Of a DNA stretch of 64,000 nt, positions 25,432 through 38,797 are shown in pieces; positions within the stretch are counted from its first letter, which is position 1; each line of letters opens with the position of its first letter. The notes beneath the pieces are model-generated. The model saw only the letters and a list, made by a program, of their open reading frames with translations. It had not been told where the DNA came from and ran no database searches. The position numbers and the translations under genes are program-made. This DNA is from Holacanthus passer (Eukaryota; Chordata; Actinopteri; Pomacanthidae), in NCBI GenBank assembly GCA_025331565.1, contig JAFREQ010000017.1:4033501-4097500 (forward strand), in the 5' to 3' direction.

Positions 25432-26914
25432 CCCAGCACCAAATGATGGACAAAGTTGGTGACATCTAGCTGCTAAAGAGCCAGATGTTTTCACTCAGGA
25501 GTTGAGGAACAACTTCCACCATTTCATCTTCTGTGAATGAAAACAAAGTCATACTGTGACAAATTTCCTTTTGTGCAATAAAATTCGTGATCACTTTTAA
25601 GGTCAAATAATTTCAAGATCATTTTTAGCTCCGCTGCAGGAGCTGATTTCACCTGGACAAGAGGCCAAATAAAACTAAAGTCAGCAGCCACATCTGCAAA
25701 CAATATTTAGAAACATGACAAACATTGCAGAGGTTTAGCCAACAGATGTCAACAGTTTGTTTATTACATTGTGCAGCTCACAAACATTCAGAATAACACA
25801 CACACAGGTTCAACCAAGATCCTTCAACGGTAACACACAGTCTGAACAGACAGACAGACAACACAGCAGAAAGCCTGAAGCTGCACAGTCGGCCTCCTCC
25901 AGCTTTCACACGCCGCGACCGTCAACACGAAACGCATGCAGCTCATCCTGAGAACAGCAGAAACACACAGACATCAGTTTCTGATTCTCCACAGAAACGA
26001 CACCATCGTCTCCAACCTCCAACCTCCAGACTCCAGACGAGCCAAAGAGCGGTCTGTCCCCAGAGAGAGCTTCATCTGCTGTCCAGATAACACAGGCGGC
26101 GCTGATAGTCTGCAGCCAAATGACCCATTTCACACATCTGTGATCCTGACCATGGACCCAGGACACACACACACACACACACAGCGCAGGGACTGACTGT
26201 AGTTCATGTCAGTGAAGAGTCATCGTTCATGCTGTTTTAAATGATAATGACTAATCTGGTGCAACTTGCACACAAAACACTGTTTATAAAGCGGGTTGAT
26301 ATATTAATATTAATAATAACTGAACACTCTTTCAGACTGTAAATGAACATTAATAATAGGCATTAGCACTTTTTCTAGCCTGTGAATTTGTTATAATAAT
26401 CTCTAATCCTTCCAGCACACGCACACATCCGAGCCTTGGAGTAAACTCAGACGGTGCTATCTCAGACCCAAACAAAGGTTTATAGTGTTTACAAGTGTTG
26501 TACTGTATTTCGTCACTGTAGCTTTCCCTTTAAAATACTGTTACCTGTGTAAAACATACAGCATCATACGGCAGCAGCTCCTGCCAAGCACACTGCACAC
26601 TGGCAGAGCTCACAGCGCCCCCTGCTGACCTTTTTCATACTGAAGCTATGGACCAAAAAAAATAAGAGTTAAATGTTTGGTTATTATTGGGAGGCTGATC
26701 CATCATGTTTGCATTTTTAGCTCTTTGCAAAACCCCATTAAAGTAAGTGAATGCAATAATTAGTCAATACTCAAAGGTATATATTTTATTGTGCATGTAG
26801 TTGCTACATAAACCTCCTATATCCTCATATATGGCAAAACAAGAGTCTTCAACATACAGATCTATATGTTTATGTTTATGTAGAGACAGAGAGATGGAGA
26901 GAGGGAGACTGACA

Positions 26915-27207
26915 CTCTCTCTCTCTCTCTCTCCTCAGTCTCTCTCGCTCTCTCTCTCTCAGTCTCTCTCTCTCCTCAGTCTCTCTCTCTCTCTCTCTCC
27001 TCAGTCTCTCTCTCTCTCTCTCTCTCCTCTCTCTCTCCTCAGTCTCTCTCTCTCTCTCAGTCTCTCTCTCTCTCCCTCAGTCTCTCTCTCTCCCTCAGTA
27101 TATCTCTCTCTCTCTCTCCTCAGTCTCTCTCTCTCTCTCTCCCTCAGTCTCTCTCTCTTCCTCAGTCTCTCTCTCTCTCACTCAGTCTCTCTCTCTCTCT
27201 CTCTCCT

Positions 27208-27243
<36 letters not shown>

Positions 27244-27283
27244 CTCTCTCTCTCCTCAGTCTCTCTCTCTCTCTCTCTCTCCT

Positions 27284-27324
<41 letters not shown>

Positions 27325-27450
27325 TCTCTCCTCAGTCTCTCTCTCTCTCTCTCAGTCTCTCTCTCTCCCTCAGTCTCTCTCTCTTCCTCAGTCTCTCTCT
27401 CTCTCTCAGTCTCTCTCTCTCTCCCTCAGTCTCTCTCTCTCTCTCTCTCA
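26915..27450 (+). repeat. (CT)n array with regularly repeated CTCAG units
   Basis: About 540 bp of nearly pure (CT)n interrupted many times by CTCAGT, TCCTCAGT or CCCTCAGT. It creates a long Ser/Leu-repeat frame that is not a credible protein. Each unit resembles a polypyrimidine tract plus CAG. The compact repetition of the same interruption suggests growth by unit duplication, not simple slippage alone. Confidence 0.9.
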
Positions 27451-27812
27451 GTCCGCCGGCTCTTGTCTCTCTGTTCACAGTCTGTCCTCTGGACTCTGTT
27501 TCATCATTGTTGCTGAACGTTTTTCGGTCGCGGAGGTTGAATGAAATGAAGAGACTTTTTCTCTGGATGGAAACGCGCAGTTGTGGGAGGTGACAGCAGG
27601 AATCCGGAGCCTGAATGTGAGTGAATGTTTGAGCCTTCAGTCTTTTTCTTTAGCCGGAGGAAGAAGTGAAAGTGTCACCTGCTGCAGAGAAATGACTGGA
27701 ACACAGAACATAGCTCTGCAGAGGAACTGCTCTCTACATGTCTTACATTGTCGTTAGAAAACAGCTGTACAGGAATCATGTGAAGAACCATTTCTACAAA
27801 CAGCAGAAATGA

Positions 27813-27844
<32 letters not shown>

Positions 27845-29640
27845 AGGGGCTTTCATTTGAATGTTGCACACCACTGAGAGATCATAGGATTATTCCAGTC
27901 ACTGTGTTACTGCAGGGGCATGAAAGTAATAGAAGTATAAGTAATCCATATCTATCTATCTGTCTATCATGCTGTGTTTCTGTGCTTGTCAGGATTATCC
28001 CTGGCACTTGGATCTTTGGGTCAGTATGTCAGTGTATTCTCATCCCAAAACATTCAGTCACACGTTGCTTCAGTGTTTATGATCTGGATTAAACGCTCCA
28101 CAGTGAATGAACATAATGTTCTTACTGTACATAAGAAACTGTCAGAGGGGTTTTAAGACATCAAAGAAGGAAAAATTAAGTCCGAACACGCTGCTCATAA
28201 GCTTCTCCTCTGCTCTCTCCCCTCACTTTGAACTCAGTTTGGATTCTACATCTGACATCACTTCCACTTGATGCAGCAGGATGGTTTTTGCTCCCATTCA
28301 CTTCTTGCAAAATCAAGTCAAATTGCGTTAGTGAGTGGAAAACTGGACGAGGTGGAAGTGTGGATGTTACAGCAGGTAGTTGTGTCTGTGCCACAGCTTC
28401 GCTTCTGACTGCAGACGATTAATAAACCATGAGACTGAACCTCTGCAACTATATCTGGCTTTGTGCAGGGACCAGAAAATTGCTCTTCCTACCAGCTTTG
28501 CTGCTATGAAGAACCCTTTAGAACATAGTTTGTTATGTGGGAGGGTTCTACATTGAGTCTGTTGAAGTTTAAGGAGACTACATGTGTCAATTAGTTGTGG
28601 CTGATTTATTGCCATCTCATCATTTTGAAGAGCCGTCTGTGGAGCTCAGATCTTCACCTCTGCCAGTGAAGTATGAGGAGGGTCAGTCAGCCTGCCTGTC
28701 TGTCTGTCTGTCTGTCTGTCAGTGGAATATCTGAAAAACAAACAGACATGGCTGAAGAATTGGTTGATTAGAATTTGGTGGTGATCCAGATTATTTTGCC
28801 GTAGCTGTTGTGCTGCGTTCACTTGCTGGTGGATTGGTCTGATAGAGGTCCGCCTCCCAATTCTGCTGCTCGACAGGGCTGCGTTCAAGTGCTTTTCTGT
28901 CAGAAACAGATGATAAACAAACATGTCCATGAGAGTAAGGAGGCTGAAGGTCTGCAAGCTGATCGAGTGTTTAGTGCTAAGCCGAGCACCTTGTGCTGAA
29001 GTTTTTTAAGTGTTTTGCGTCACAGTCTTGAATTTGGTTTTTGGGCTGGCACAGATACTCTGAATTAAAAGATATGGATGTGAGAGTAAAGTCTATAAAG
29101 TGACATGTCTTTGAGGGATTATTTCCTGCAAGAGTCTTCCGCTTCTTAATGGGAATGTGAGGAAGAAACAGAGGGAAACAAAATGCAGCACGGATATGAA
29201 ACCACACAACTTTAAGGAGGATAAACAGACCGTTCTCGTTCCCAGGTTATCAAATCCCAAAGTTTTGTCACTTCAAGATTTTCCTCCTTAATTCTAAAAA
29301 ATCTCATCCACACAAGCAGTGTTTGAAAAAAATCTCCATCTAAATGAAAACACAAAAACAAAACTGAAGTGCTGTCAAGAACAGGTCAAACCTGAAAGCT
29401 GAATGCCATCTCATCCAAAACCACCACTGTTGGCGGAGGGGTCTGCATCATGGGACTGTTGGATTATATAGCAGTGACCTCCACGGCGCCTTCAGACGTC
29501 TACACGTCTGTATATTAATGTTTTAACAAATTAAAAGTCCTGTTAGGTTAGAAGGTTAGGAAGGTTAGAAGCAGCACTATTTTGGCCACATTGCTGTTGT
29601 GCAAAACGCCTTGTTTAACCTCTCACATATGAAGCAGACT
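27451..29640. other. Intergenic, with (ATT)n and (CTGT)n
   Basis: Unique sequence follows the CT array and contains CpG-bearing GTCCGCCGG and a good donor-like AATGTGAGTG near 27615. (ATT)n lies at 27813-27842 and (CTGT)n at about 28691-28720. No gene can be supported. Confidence 0.45.
27813..27842 (+). repeat. (ATT)n microsatellite
   Basis: About ten ATT units, giving an Asn-run frame on the minus strand that is not a gene. Confidence 0.95.
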
Positions 29641-29760
29641 TACATTACATCCTGTGGGTAAATGCACTAATTTAACCCAAATATGATCTTTTCCTGAACC
29701 TAAGCCAGTAGTTTGGTGCAACCAGTTCACAACGTTAAGCACGTGTTAGAAAGACTCTCT
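29641..29760. repeat. Dispersed repeat copy (CCTAAACC-type), first copy
   Basis: The text around 29680-29730 (ATGATCTTTTCCTGAACCTAAG, then AGTAGTTTGGTGCAACC) resembles 52540-52610 (CATGATGCCTAAATCTAAC, then AGTAGTTTTGGTGCCTAAACC). The two are diverged copies of one interspersed family common in fish DNA. Ends are not defined. Confidence 0.45.
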
Positions 29761-31739
29761 GACAGGCATCTCATACAGACACTCAGGGGATCCTTGTACA
29801 AATGTCCAATGGCAAAATGTCGGCATTTGAAGTCCTGGGAATGAGACCGGGTTGGGATAAATGGAGTTTGACTAAATCAAATTATGGATTCATGTTTACT
29901 GTCATGAATTATTATCTCACCCTATGGAAATTGATTTGGTTGCTGGACAAGAGTGAAAGGCAGACACTGGCTTCTTCTGAGAGAAATGTTGAAGGCTCCA
30001 GTTTTTATTATGATCAGACAATTTCTAGAGTAAAAAAAAAAAAAAAAAAAAAAAAGCTTTGTCAAACGCATATAAAAATGAATAAGTGTGTAATATTGTC
30101 AAACGTTGAAGCAGATGAGCCACATCGGGCCGAGAGACAGAGAGAACATGATCTGTGGGAAAGCGTCGCGCTTCATTGAGCTGCAGGGAAATGTTTCAAC
30201 AGACTTTAATGGTCTTTTTAGTAAACAGTGGGCACAATGAATCCTCTGTTCCTCCTACAGAATTCCTGCTTTCAACTCCAACACATGTAATATTAAAATC
30301 AGTAGAATCTCCTTTTATTCTCTTCTGTATGTCTGCTCTCTTCCGTCTCTTCTCCTCTTCTCTCCCTCCTCCCTCGCTCTTTCAGCCCTCTGTGAAGATC
30401 AGTTTGTCCTCTTCTATTATTTCATCGGTCCCTCCTTCTTTCTGTCCATCTCTTCCCTCCCATCCCCCTGGTTTTGTGTCTCTCGTGTGTCTCCTGCATC
30501 CAGCATGCGACGCGGCGTCGATCACTGGTTGGTGACCAGGAGCCTCGTGTCTGGAGTCAGTGCTGGTTTTTGGTGACGTGTATTTTATTGCTTCTTGCCA
30601 TTGGCTTTATTGTTTTGTATGATTTTACAGAGCCATTTTCTTTCTGTTTTTAATTATTATTTGTCAGATGAGACTCTGACTGGCATCAAATAAGACAAAC
30701 AACAGCAAAAAAATATTGCAGGTATATCACACTCGTGCTTTTACTTGACAACACGCATCTTTTTAAAGAAGAATTTGAAAAAGTAAATACAACCAATGAT
30801 CTTTACAAAATGATCGAAGGTCAAATCAAATCATGCATTTGGAGAATCGTGATCAAAGTGTCCATATAGCATTTTTTTCCTCTTACACAAACGCTTCTTC
30901 CCAGCGCTCCTCAACACCCTACCAGCATATAACTGGCAAAAAATGCAGTCTGCAATGAGAAAAATATAAAAAGAGAGAGAATACGTGTAAGAACAAATAA
31001 CTAATCAGTGTAGAATTCACTTCCTTTTTGTTGTGTATTTTCTGTTTCCTCGCATCGTTTATAACAATATTCCGAGTAAACCATCCTCTTCCTCACCCCC
31101 GTCTCCTCCATCTCTGGCACTGAACTATTTCTGACCTCTTAGGAAAGATAATCTGCGCTGTTTTAGCTCCGACCTTGAAGGCAGAAGGATGACTGTGGTT
31201 AGCAAAGAGCCCCAGCTTTACTTACCGACCAGTTCCTTTTACCACTCCCCAACCAATCACACACACACACACACACACACACACCTCCACCTCAACCCCA
31301 GACCCAGATAGATCTCTCTCTCCTCCCTCCTTGTTCACCACGTCCCTCAGAAGTCAGACACTGAAGTCAAACATTTGTTTGAAAAGTGCACAAACGTGAG
31401 TGTGCACCTGACACATGTTTCAGCAACAACTCAATGTCCATAGTGATGAGAGGATGAATCCTAATGACTTTGGTGATCTCGTGAGATTAAATCTAGCTCC
31501 ATCAGCAGGTCAAAGTTTAGGGCTGACAATTCAAAGGCAGGAGACGAGAGAAGAAGAGAAGGAAAAAGACATGAAGAGAAACTGAATTTTTAAAGGACAG
31601 TAAAGATAGAGCTTAGAGTAAATTAGGAGGAGAAAGGAGAAGCAGAGGACGAGAGGAGAGGAGGGAAGGAGACAGGCCAGAGACGAGAGAGGGATGATGG
31701 ATGGGGGAGAGGACGGGATAAAAAAAGGAGCTTCAGAGG
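29761..31739. other. Intergenic, no gene seen
   Basis: Contains an A-run near 30033-30054, pyrimidine-rich DNA at 30330-30480, (CA)n at 31258-31284 and a purine-rich stretch at 31540-31740. No coding signal. Confidence 0.5.
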
Positions 31740-31910
31740 AGGCTGAATGTGAAAGAGAGAGCAGCGATGGTGTAATTGCTCTCCAGAGGAGTTCTGATAA
31801 GCTGCACTTAAGAGCCTCTGTGGTTAAGTAATCACTGTGATTAAGGGCCAGGACGGCTACTGTGTTCGAGAGCGACGCTAACGGCTAGCCTGCCTGCAGG
31901 ATCAACACCC
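31740..31910. promoter_or_regulatory. Candidate conserved regulatory element
   Basis: A compact non-repetitive stretch with a GATA site (CTGATAAG), an NKX-like CACTTAAG, a RUNX-like TGTGGTTA and paired TAAT/ATTA-type cores within about 90 bp (31770-31860). It stands out from the low-complexity DNA on both sides. There is no coding frame. Its role is inferred. Confidence 0.3.
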
Positions 31911-33289
31911 ACTGCATTACATTATCACAGAAGACCGGAGCGATGTGGCAACAACACATGGTCACGACAGCTTTTTACACACTGATCATATCGATATTAA
32001 TCACGATATATGATACTGATAATGCTGCCAGTTTGAAGAGTTCCTGATAATGACTGAAGAAACCACAGGGTTCATGAGTTCAACTTTACAATATAGTTTA
32101 TTGACACACGAAACAGAAAACCAGACATTTACCTGCAAACTTAGATTAGAATATATTTTGTGATAAAAGAATATATTGGATTGAATTGAAATGTAAACAT
32201 TTAACTTTGCAAACATGTGAAACAATACGAGTTAGTTTGCCTTGTCACTTATTAAACTGGGATGGCATATTTTGCAGACTGGATCTGTACTTTGTCGCTT
32301 TTGAGAGGCCGAAGACGTGACAATGCTGGAAGTCACTGTCTCCATGTTGTTGCACTTATAGATGAAGACCAATGAGCATTGTCATCAAAAACCGCAGATT
32401 GTGGTCATTTGTGAGATGCTGTGAAGACAGTTTGATGCTTTGGTTCAACAATACACATGAGGAAGTTGTTTATTTCCGGCTGCAGTTTGTTTGCCGAGTG
32501 CAGAAAAGCTTTGTTTGCTTCTTCTTCCCACCTTGCTCCTCAGATTGAAGCTGTTGTAATACAACAATGACGTCCTGGCAGGCAACAGCGATCCGCATCT
32601 CCACGAGTAGAAATGAGTAGTAAACAAGTCAGAGCTTCTGTTTCTGTGGGAATCTGAATGAGCCCCTTTTTTTTTTTACCCTTTAGCGATGCTTGGCAGC
32701 TTTTAAATCTCTGTTGCTCATCAGTTGCTGCACACTGTTTCTAGTCAATTTCATTTGAAGCTGCATTAAGCAATTTTCGACCACAAGTTGGCAGAAAAAG
32801 ACAGAAAACAAAGTCACAGAAACAAGCCTCTGTTTGGGATTGAATTAAGTTGCTTACATGTTGTAAAAACAATGGACTTCTTCTGCAGCCGGCAGAGAGA
32901 CACAGAGCAAAGTTAATACTCATTTGAAATAGTGTTTTTGTCCTTAAATAAATACCAGAAATATTTGAATTGCTGAAAAGCTGACCTACAAGAGATGCAT
33001 GGTTTTTACTTCACAGCAGCTGTGTGCAATGTGGTTGAATCTTCTATCACTCTCCTCACAGCTGCATAGATCAAGGTTATTATACAGGTTGTAAAAAAAA
33101 GAATCTAGAAACCAAACAATAATGCAGATCGTCAATCAGACAAAGTAACCACAATGTCCAGTCTGCCAGAGTAACTGATCTACCAGGGAAGTTATCAGCG
33201 CTTAATTGGCAAGTTGACCAACAGGTAAAACCAAACACACACACACACACTGAGGTGACGGATGGATGCACAAATAGATTGTTTTTGTC
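31911..33289. other. Intergenic, no gene seen
   Basis: AT-rich unique DNA with a T-run near 32668 and a short (CA)n near 33236. No coding or RNA signal. Confidence 0.5.
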
Positions 33290-33432
33290 CACTTCAGAGT
33301 GAGAAACCTCAGCCTGCAGCCTCACCGCTCACCTAATTGGATAATTGTTGCAAAGACGCCGAGAGGTGTCACGATTCAGGTCTCCTAATTAGAGGGATGA
33401 CTCATAAGCGAGTGAAGGTGACAGTGGTTTGA

Positions 33433-33473
<41 letters not shown>

Positions 33474-33960
33474 CCAGAACAGTGGTAAGTATAGCTCCAC
33501 GTTTAATTGGTGGTCTCTGAGAAGAGTGCTGTTTTTGTGTCGGTGTGTTTTATCATGGTCGACTCTGCTTTTGTTTTCCCGGAGTCAAGAGCTCATTTGC
33601 ATCAGCATCTCTGCCTCCAGCCGACGCCTGCTTTGTTTTTTTGTCATAAGACAATTTGTTTTCTCTAAAAATCAGTTTCTGCACAGGACATCAGAATTAC
33701 CAATTAACTATGGACTCTGTCTACTGTTATCATCTGCTCTGTTCGATTCTTGACATTCTAATAGTTAACCAGTCCGACATCAGTGAGGTGACATTTTACG
33801 GCTCCATCCCTTCATTAACTAACTCACGATAAGAAAATAATTAGCTGCTTCTAATTCATCACAGCAAAAGGATCAAGAATTAAGTATTTAATTAGCATCA
33901 TTAGAGCATTAGATTTTCAGGTCTGAAACTAGAATTAATGTAGGTGCGTATCAAGTTGTG
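33290..33960. promoter_or_regulatory. Candidate regulatory cluster with AP-1, octamer and TAAT sites
   Basis: Contains CTAATTGGATAATTG near 33333, a perfect AP-1 TGACTCA near 33400, an octamer ATTTGCAT near 33594 and, at 33820-33950, repeated TAATTA/CTAATT cores. A (CA)n at 33435-33472 separates the two halves. Enhancer function is inferred from site density only. Confidence 0.3.
33435..33472 (+). repeat. (CA)n microsatellite
   Basis: About 19 CA units between two candidate regulatory stretches. Confidence 0.95.
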
Positions 33961-35145
33961 CACGTTCGACAGTTTCACCATTTCAGAAATCAATGCATTT
34001 AATTTGAAATAAAACTCATTGAAGTGTATTTTTAATGAATTTATCCAACCATAATGGTGTAGTTCTTTGTTGCTCTCTATTAAACTAATGCCTCAAGTTT
34101 AACACCAGTGGGAAATTAGTGGTGAATCTTGAAGCTCTGGTAAAATTTGAATAGCCTTTATTTTCCTCTGATGTCACCAGCCATATCAAACTTTGCATAA
34201 ATGGTTTAACTAAAGCTTGTTTCCTGGCTGTGTCCTCTCAGTAACTTTAAGGACAGGACCATCATCTCATGACTGATAAAAACTTTGCCCCATCACAAGG
34301 CCTCCTTTAAACTGGAAAATAGGAAGAATATCAAGAAATTAGACAACTGAATCTTAGTGAAACCAGTCAGCAGGTATAAAACAGCTTGTGTTAGTCCAGT
34401 CTTCTGTCAACGCAGTGCACACAGGATCATCCAACTTAAACTGGACTTGCTGCACAAAAAGTCACCAATCAAATGCATACAAATGTACATTTAAGAGGAT
34501 TTCTCCTGTTTATCCCGTGATAGTTGTGACAAAAGACAAAACAGTTGCAGCTGTCATAACTTTTCAAAGTAAGCTCTGAGTATTATAAACTGTTTTGGCT
34601 TCTGATAAGCCTTTAAAAGCATTCATCTGTTTCTCAAACTGGACTTCCTGGTTTGGATTTCGTCGTCTCACCGGCACCTTAAACAACACGCCTCCACCAG
34701 CGCAGCTGTTTTAACACTGGGCTGTTTTCGGTTGAATCCCTGCTTAGTGTGGATGCTCTGTAAAACAAACTGCTACCAGACCTTTTGTCACACAGTCGAT
34801 CTTGGTTTGTTGGTGCGTTTGTCCAAATGGAAAAAGGCATTGTGGTATCAACAAACGAAGGCTTTTTTAGAACGCTGCAGTGTGAGTCTCTGTAATGTAA
34901 TGCAGCGGAGCACATCTCCGTGTGTCGATGAAAAGATACGGCTGAAGGCCTGCAGGCCGAGAGGGAGCTTTAAACAAAAGACAGGAAAAGAGAGAGAGAG
35001 CGAGCGACACAGAGATCAGAGGTGTGTGTTGGACTTTCTGAGTGTGCGTGTTTTTGTGTAGCTGCTGATAGTCTGACGCCGCATCTAAATGCACCCAGGG
35101 CGTGATGAGGTCACTGCTGTCTGTCTGTAAACACTGTTAGCCCTG

Positions 35146-35195
<50 letters not shown>

Positions 35196-38100
35196 GTCTC
35201 CAGTGTGGAGACTGCAGCACCTGTGGCCAGCATTAAAGCAGCTTCAGATGGTCGATAACCATCTCACTCTCTCTCCGTTCGTCTTCTCTCTTTCATTCCC
35301 ATTAACCTCTATCTCTCTCTCCACTTTCCTCTCCTTCTCTCTGTCCTTCATCCTCTTCCCCTTCTTTATTTTTCTTAAGATCAATGACACTCTTTTCATT
35401 CCCTCTTTTCTTCTCCATTGTGTGACTCTCAAGTCATCTTTTCTTCACTTCTTCTCTTTCATTTTCACTCTCTTTTTGCCTGGGTCTAAAATTACCCTCT
35501 CGTTCTCTCTATCCATTTGACTCTCCCTCTTTTCCATCTCTCACATTATCTCTCTCTCTCTTTCCACTTCTCTTATCTCTCTCATTTTTAATCTCTTTCA
35601 CCCTCCTCCCTTACTTTCCCTTGATCAATATTTTCTTGTTCTTGCTCCCTCCCGTCTCTCTCTCAGTGTTTGGTTGCTCTCTGTGTCCAAATCCTCGGCC
35701 ACTTGGTTTATCGTTTAAAAATCCTTGAAGTTTTCTTTCCTGAAGATGTCAATCGGTTGCTCATTTGTACTTTTCTGTTGTCTATAATCTGGTTGAGGGC
35801 TGTGCTGAAGTTGTGTCCTGTTTGAGCTGATTAAAGTTTAGACTTTTTCTGTAAAACCATGACTTTGGTCTTTCACAGTCGAAGCTCACATCTTTCCATT
35901 TCCGGTCTCGTTCTCTCCTCTGTCCTCGATTTCTTCTCTCTGGTCGCTGATTTGAATCTAAATGCAAAACACTTTGAACAGAAGCTGAGAACGGTTCGGC
36001 TGTTTTGCTGAGGCCCTCTGCTTCAACAGAGGACTTAATGAAGGGGCTGAGCTTTTTCACGCCGGGCTGTTGTCTGTCTGAACACAGAGCGACTGTGTGG
36101 TTGCACTGACCAACTATCTGCTGGAAAACAGCCATTCGTCCTCTTCTTAGTATTCAGGTATAGAGCTCTGGATCAGAAAGGCTTTAGTACAAACTGAGAT
36201 TAGTGGTGATTACAAAGATGAGTCCTGCTCTTAAAACCACATACTGACATGGGAAGAAAGAGTTTGATTATTTAAACTAGTACATTGATGTGTATTCTGC
36301 TGTTTAACTCTAACAGGCGACAGAATCAGGATGGTTAATTGGAGACTTGTTGAGGAAGAGGTTAAAGTGAGTCAGGATACATCAGATATATTGATCAGAC
36401 GTGTGGATGAATAAACTTGATTACTGTCATGTCATTATCAGTTTATTTTGGATTTTAGAGAAAACTAATGGAGGGTGGTTTTCATACTTTAATAGATCAT
36501 CTCTATAACATCTCATTGTCTTGCTCTCTCTTTCTCTCAGGAAACTGATACAAGTAAACATTGGAGTAAATATCTGATACAGAGGAGAAACGTAGCTGCT
36601 GCAAGGCAAAACTAATGTCCTGTCCTGTGTTGCAATTCATCCTGTTGTTCATTTCAGGATCATTTTTTCAGAAGTGGAGAAAGAAAGCTTGTTGTGTTTA
36701 TACTATTATTCCATAAGGTTCAACAGATTGAAAGGACCCAAGAGCCATAAAACTCACTCAGCACAGACATTAAATAGTGTTTTGGTGCCTAATCGCAATG
36801 ATGGACTTTAGGAGAAGTAGTGACAAGGAAAATTTGTTGTGTTATTACTTCTTGGATATTTAAAGCTAATGGATTATTTTTGCCATAAATGTTCACGCAA
36901 TAAAGATTCTTATAGATATTGTTGGACTGTCAGACACAAACAGTCTGATCTTTTGATATAATGTATGTTGATTCATGTACAGTTAGTTATGGCAGCAGGT
37001 CCGATTAATCTGCTCTGGGGAAAAATGCACTAATTTAATTAAATGTATTCATTTAGCAATATGCATTATACAAGCACAAAATGAAAATAATGTGGGTCTT
37101 AAAACTGTTCACGCAGGAGCATGACCGACATAACATGACCGACTTCACTGTGAACTTTACCGTTTCCTGCTGTTGTGTGGAAAACTACTAAATCATATGG
37201 TGTTAATTGTTAATGGCTGACGTCTTTATTAAAAGAGTTTTGTTTGTGTTTGTTTGGTTTTTTTGACTGTGCTATAAATAGATAAACCTGCTGCTGCTCT
37301 GACAAAGTAGTAGTTGCACACACTGTGTAGGATTAAATTGCACTTGCTCTCACTGTTTTAGTGATGCGTATGATCATGTTTTCAGTAAACTTAGCGCGGA
37401 GCAGTACGTTACAGTTACACATGTGTGGGTGGAGCAGTGGGTGGTGAAACGTCACCACGGCAGCTCGTCCCCTGTTGACGTCCCTCTGCATGGATGTCTC
37501 ATCACATCAGTTTGGTTTCGCTGTAACTTATATTTTCCACGATGGCAGTGGGCAGATTTGTGAGCGCTCATGATTTAACCTCGCTGCTCTTGACTGGCCG
37601 CCAGCTATTTCCTCAACCAAGCTGTCAAGAAGCCTGTTTGCCTTTAATGAAATTCAACATATACTAAATCATACTGAGACGCACTTTGGTTTACAGAAGC
37701 CTTTCCTATTCTGCAGAGAAGAGAGTTCGACTTTTACTTTGTTTGGTGCTCATTTTATCTTGCCAGAATTTATTTTAGTGGCCTTGATCATGTGACCAAC
37801 TGCATAAACAAGTTGCAAATAACTTGCATCATATTGTATTTGCTGGTTGGACCACATCTGGTGTGTATTACAATATGATACCAAATAACATGATTCCATA
37901 ATTTGAATTTCAGATCCGGTACTAAAACATTATTAACCTTAATACTGCAAGATTGTTTTGGCTGCCAGTTTCTCTTTATTCTTGATACTTGCCACTTTTA
38001 GTAGTTAGACCAAACACTAAGCCCTGTTTTTTCTGTGATGCTGCTATTCTTTCTATTTCCTGTATAAATATATATCTAATTGTATTTTTATCTGGAGCTG

Positions 38101-38279
38101 GAGATCAAAGAGGAAAAAGATTTTCTAAGACTTCTACCCTTTGTGCCCTCACGTCACTCGGCACGACTAACCAGAATAGAACCGACCAATCAGACGAGAA
38201 GGGACAAAACAGGAAGTGGCACAGGAAGCAGACGCATCCTGGCAGCAGACCGGCGCTGGCAAACACGCTCATTCGCACA
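33961..38279. other. Intergenic, includes a long pyrimidine-rich stretch
   Basis: (CA)n at 35148-35192. About 35250-35690 is strongly pyrimidine-rich on the + strand. The frame at 35203-35520 reads as Ser/Phe/Leu-rich low complexity and is not a gene. The rest is AT-rich and featureless. Confidence 0.5.
35148..35192 (+). repeat. (CA)n microsatellite
   Basis: About 22 CA units. Confidence 0.95.
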
Positions 38280-38460
38280 TGTTCGTGCTTGTAAGCTAAT
38301 GAGGACCCTCACTGACATAAAACTTCCCCCAAACTTGAACCTTACCACGCACAATGCATGACTAAACCCAACTGTTCTGACCTTAACCCAAAACCAAGTC
38401 CTGACCCTCACACACACTCTGAGGAAGTGAGGACCAAGTAAAATCAAAAATGTCCTCACT
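38280..38460 (-). repeat. Interspersed repeat (GAGGAC...GGTCCTCAC family), copy 1
   Basis: Read on the minus strand this has GAGGACATTTTTGATTTTAC, TGGTCCTCACTTCC, then GGGTCAGGACTTGG and AGTGAGGGTCCTCA, the same order of blocks as 54747-54886. This is a known kind of fish repeat often bordered by (GT)n. It carries no coding capacity. Confidence 0.6.
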
Positions 38461-38757
38461 CTCTCAGTCTGAAAAAAGAGGTCATACTATTATAATCAGA
38501 TTACATTAAAACATAAATGAATCAGTAAAACACTTATGGTTTATTATTCTCGTATTCTCAGGTTTGGCCTTCACAGTTTTGTGTATAATTGTGCGTTTGT
38601 GCTTGTGGGTTGTGTGTCTGCATATTGTTGGGTGGCTGGTTAACTCTAATCTGTCAACACACACAGTCTCACACACTCACTCATCTACACACCCACACAT
38701 ACCCTCGACTTGACAGAAATTCAGACAATCATATGCACGCTCCCTCTCTGTGCCTCT

Positions 38758-38797
<40 letters not shown>

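Larger units (their letters stand above)
18746..26914. other. Gene-poor flank downstream of eml2
   Basis: No supported gene. The stretch contains a B-box-like GGTTCAAATACC at 18836-18847 (possible tRNA-derived repeat scrap), a G10 run near 19502, (GA)n at 22890-22930, (GT)n near 23297, (CA)n at 25384-25427 and a (CA)n near 26165. Open frames here are short, lack domains and have no splice-consistent neighbours. Confidence 0.5.

Noticed and set aside
26801..27544. 247-codon Ser/Leu-repeat open frame
   Set aside because: It is only the translation of the (CT)n/CTCAG array; no domain or unique composition.
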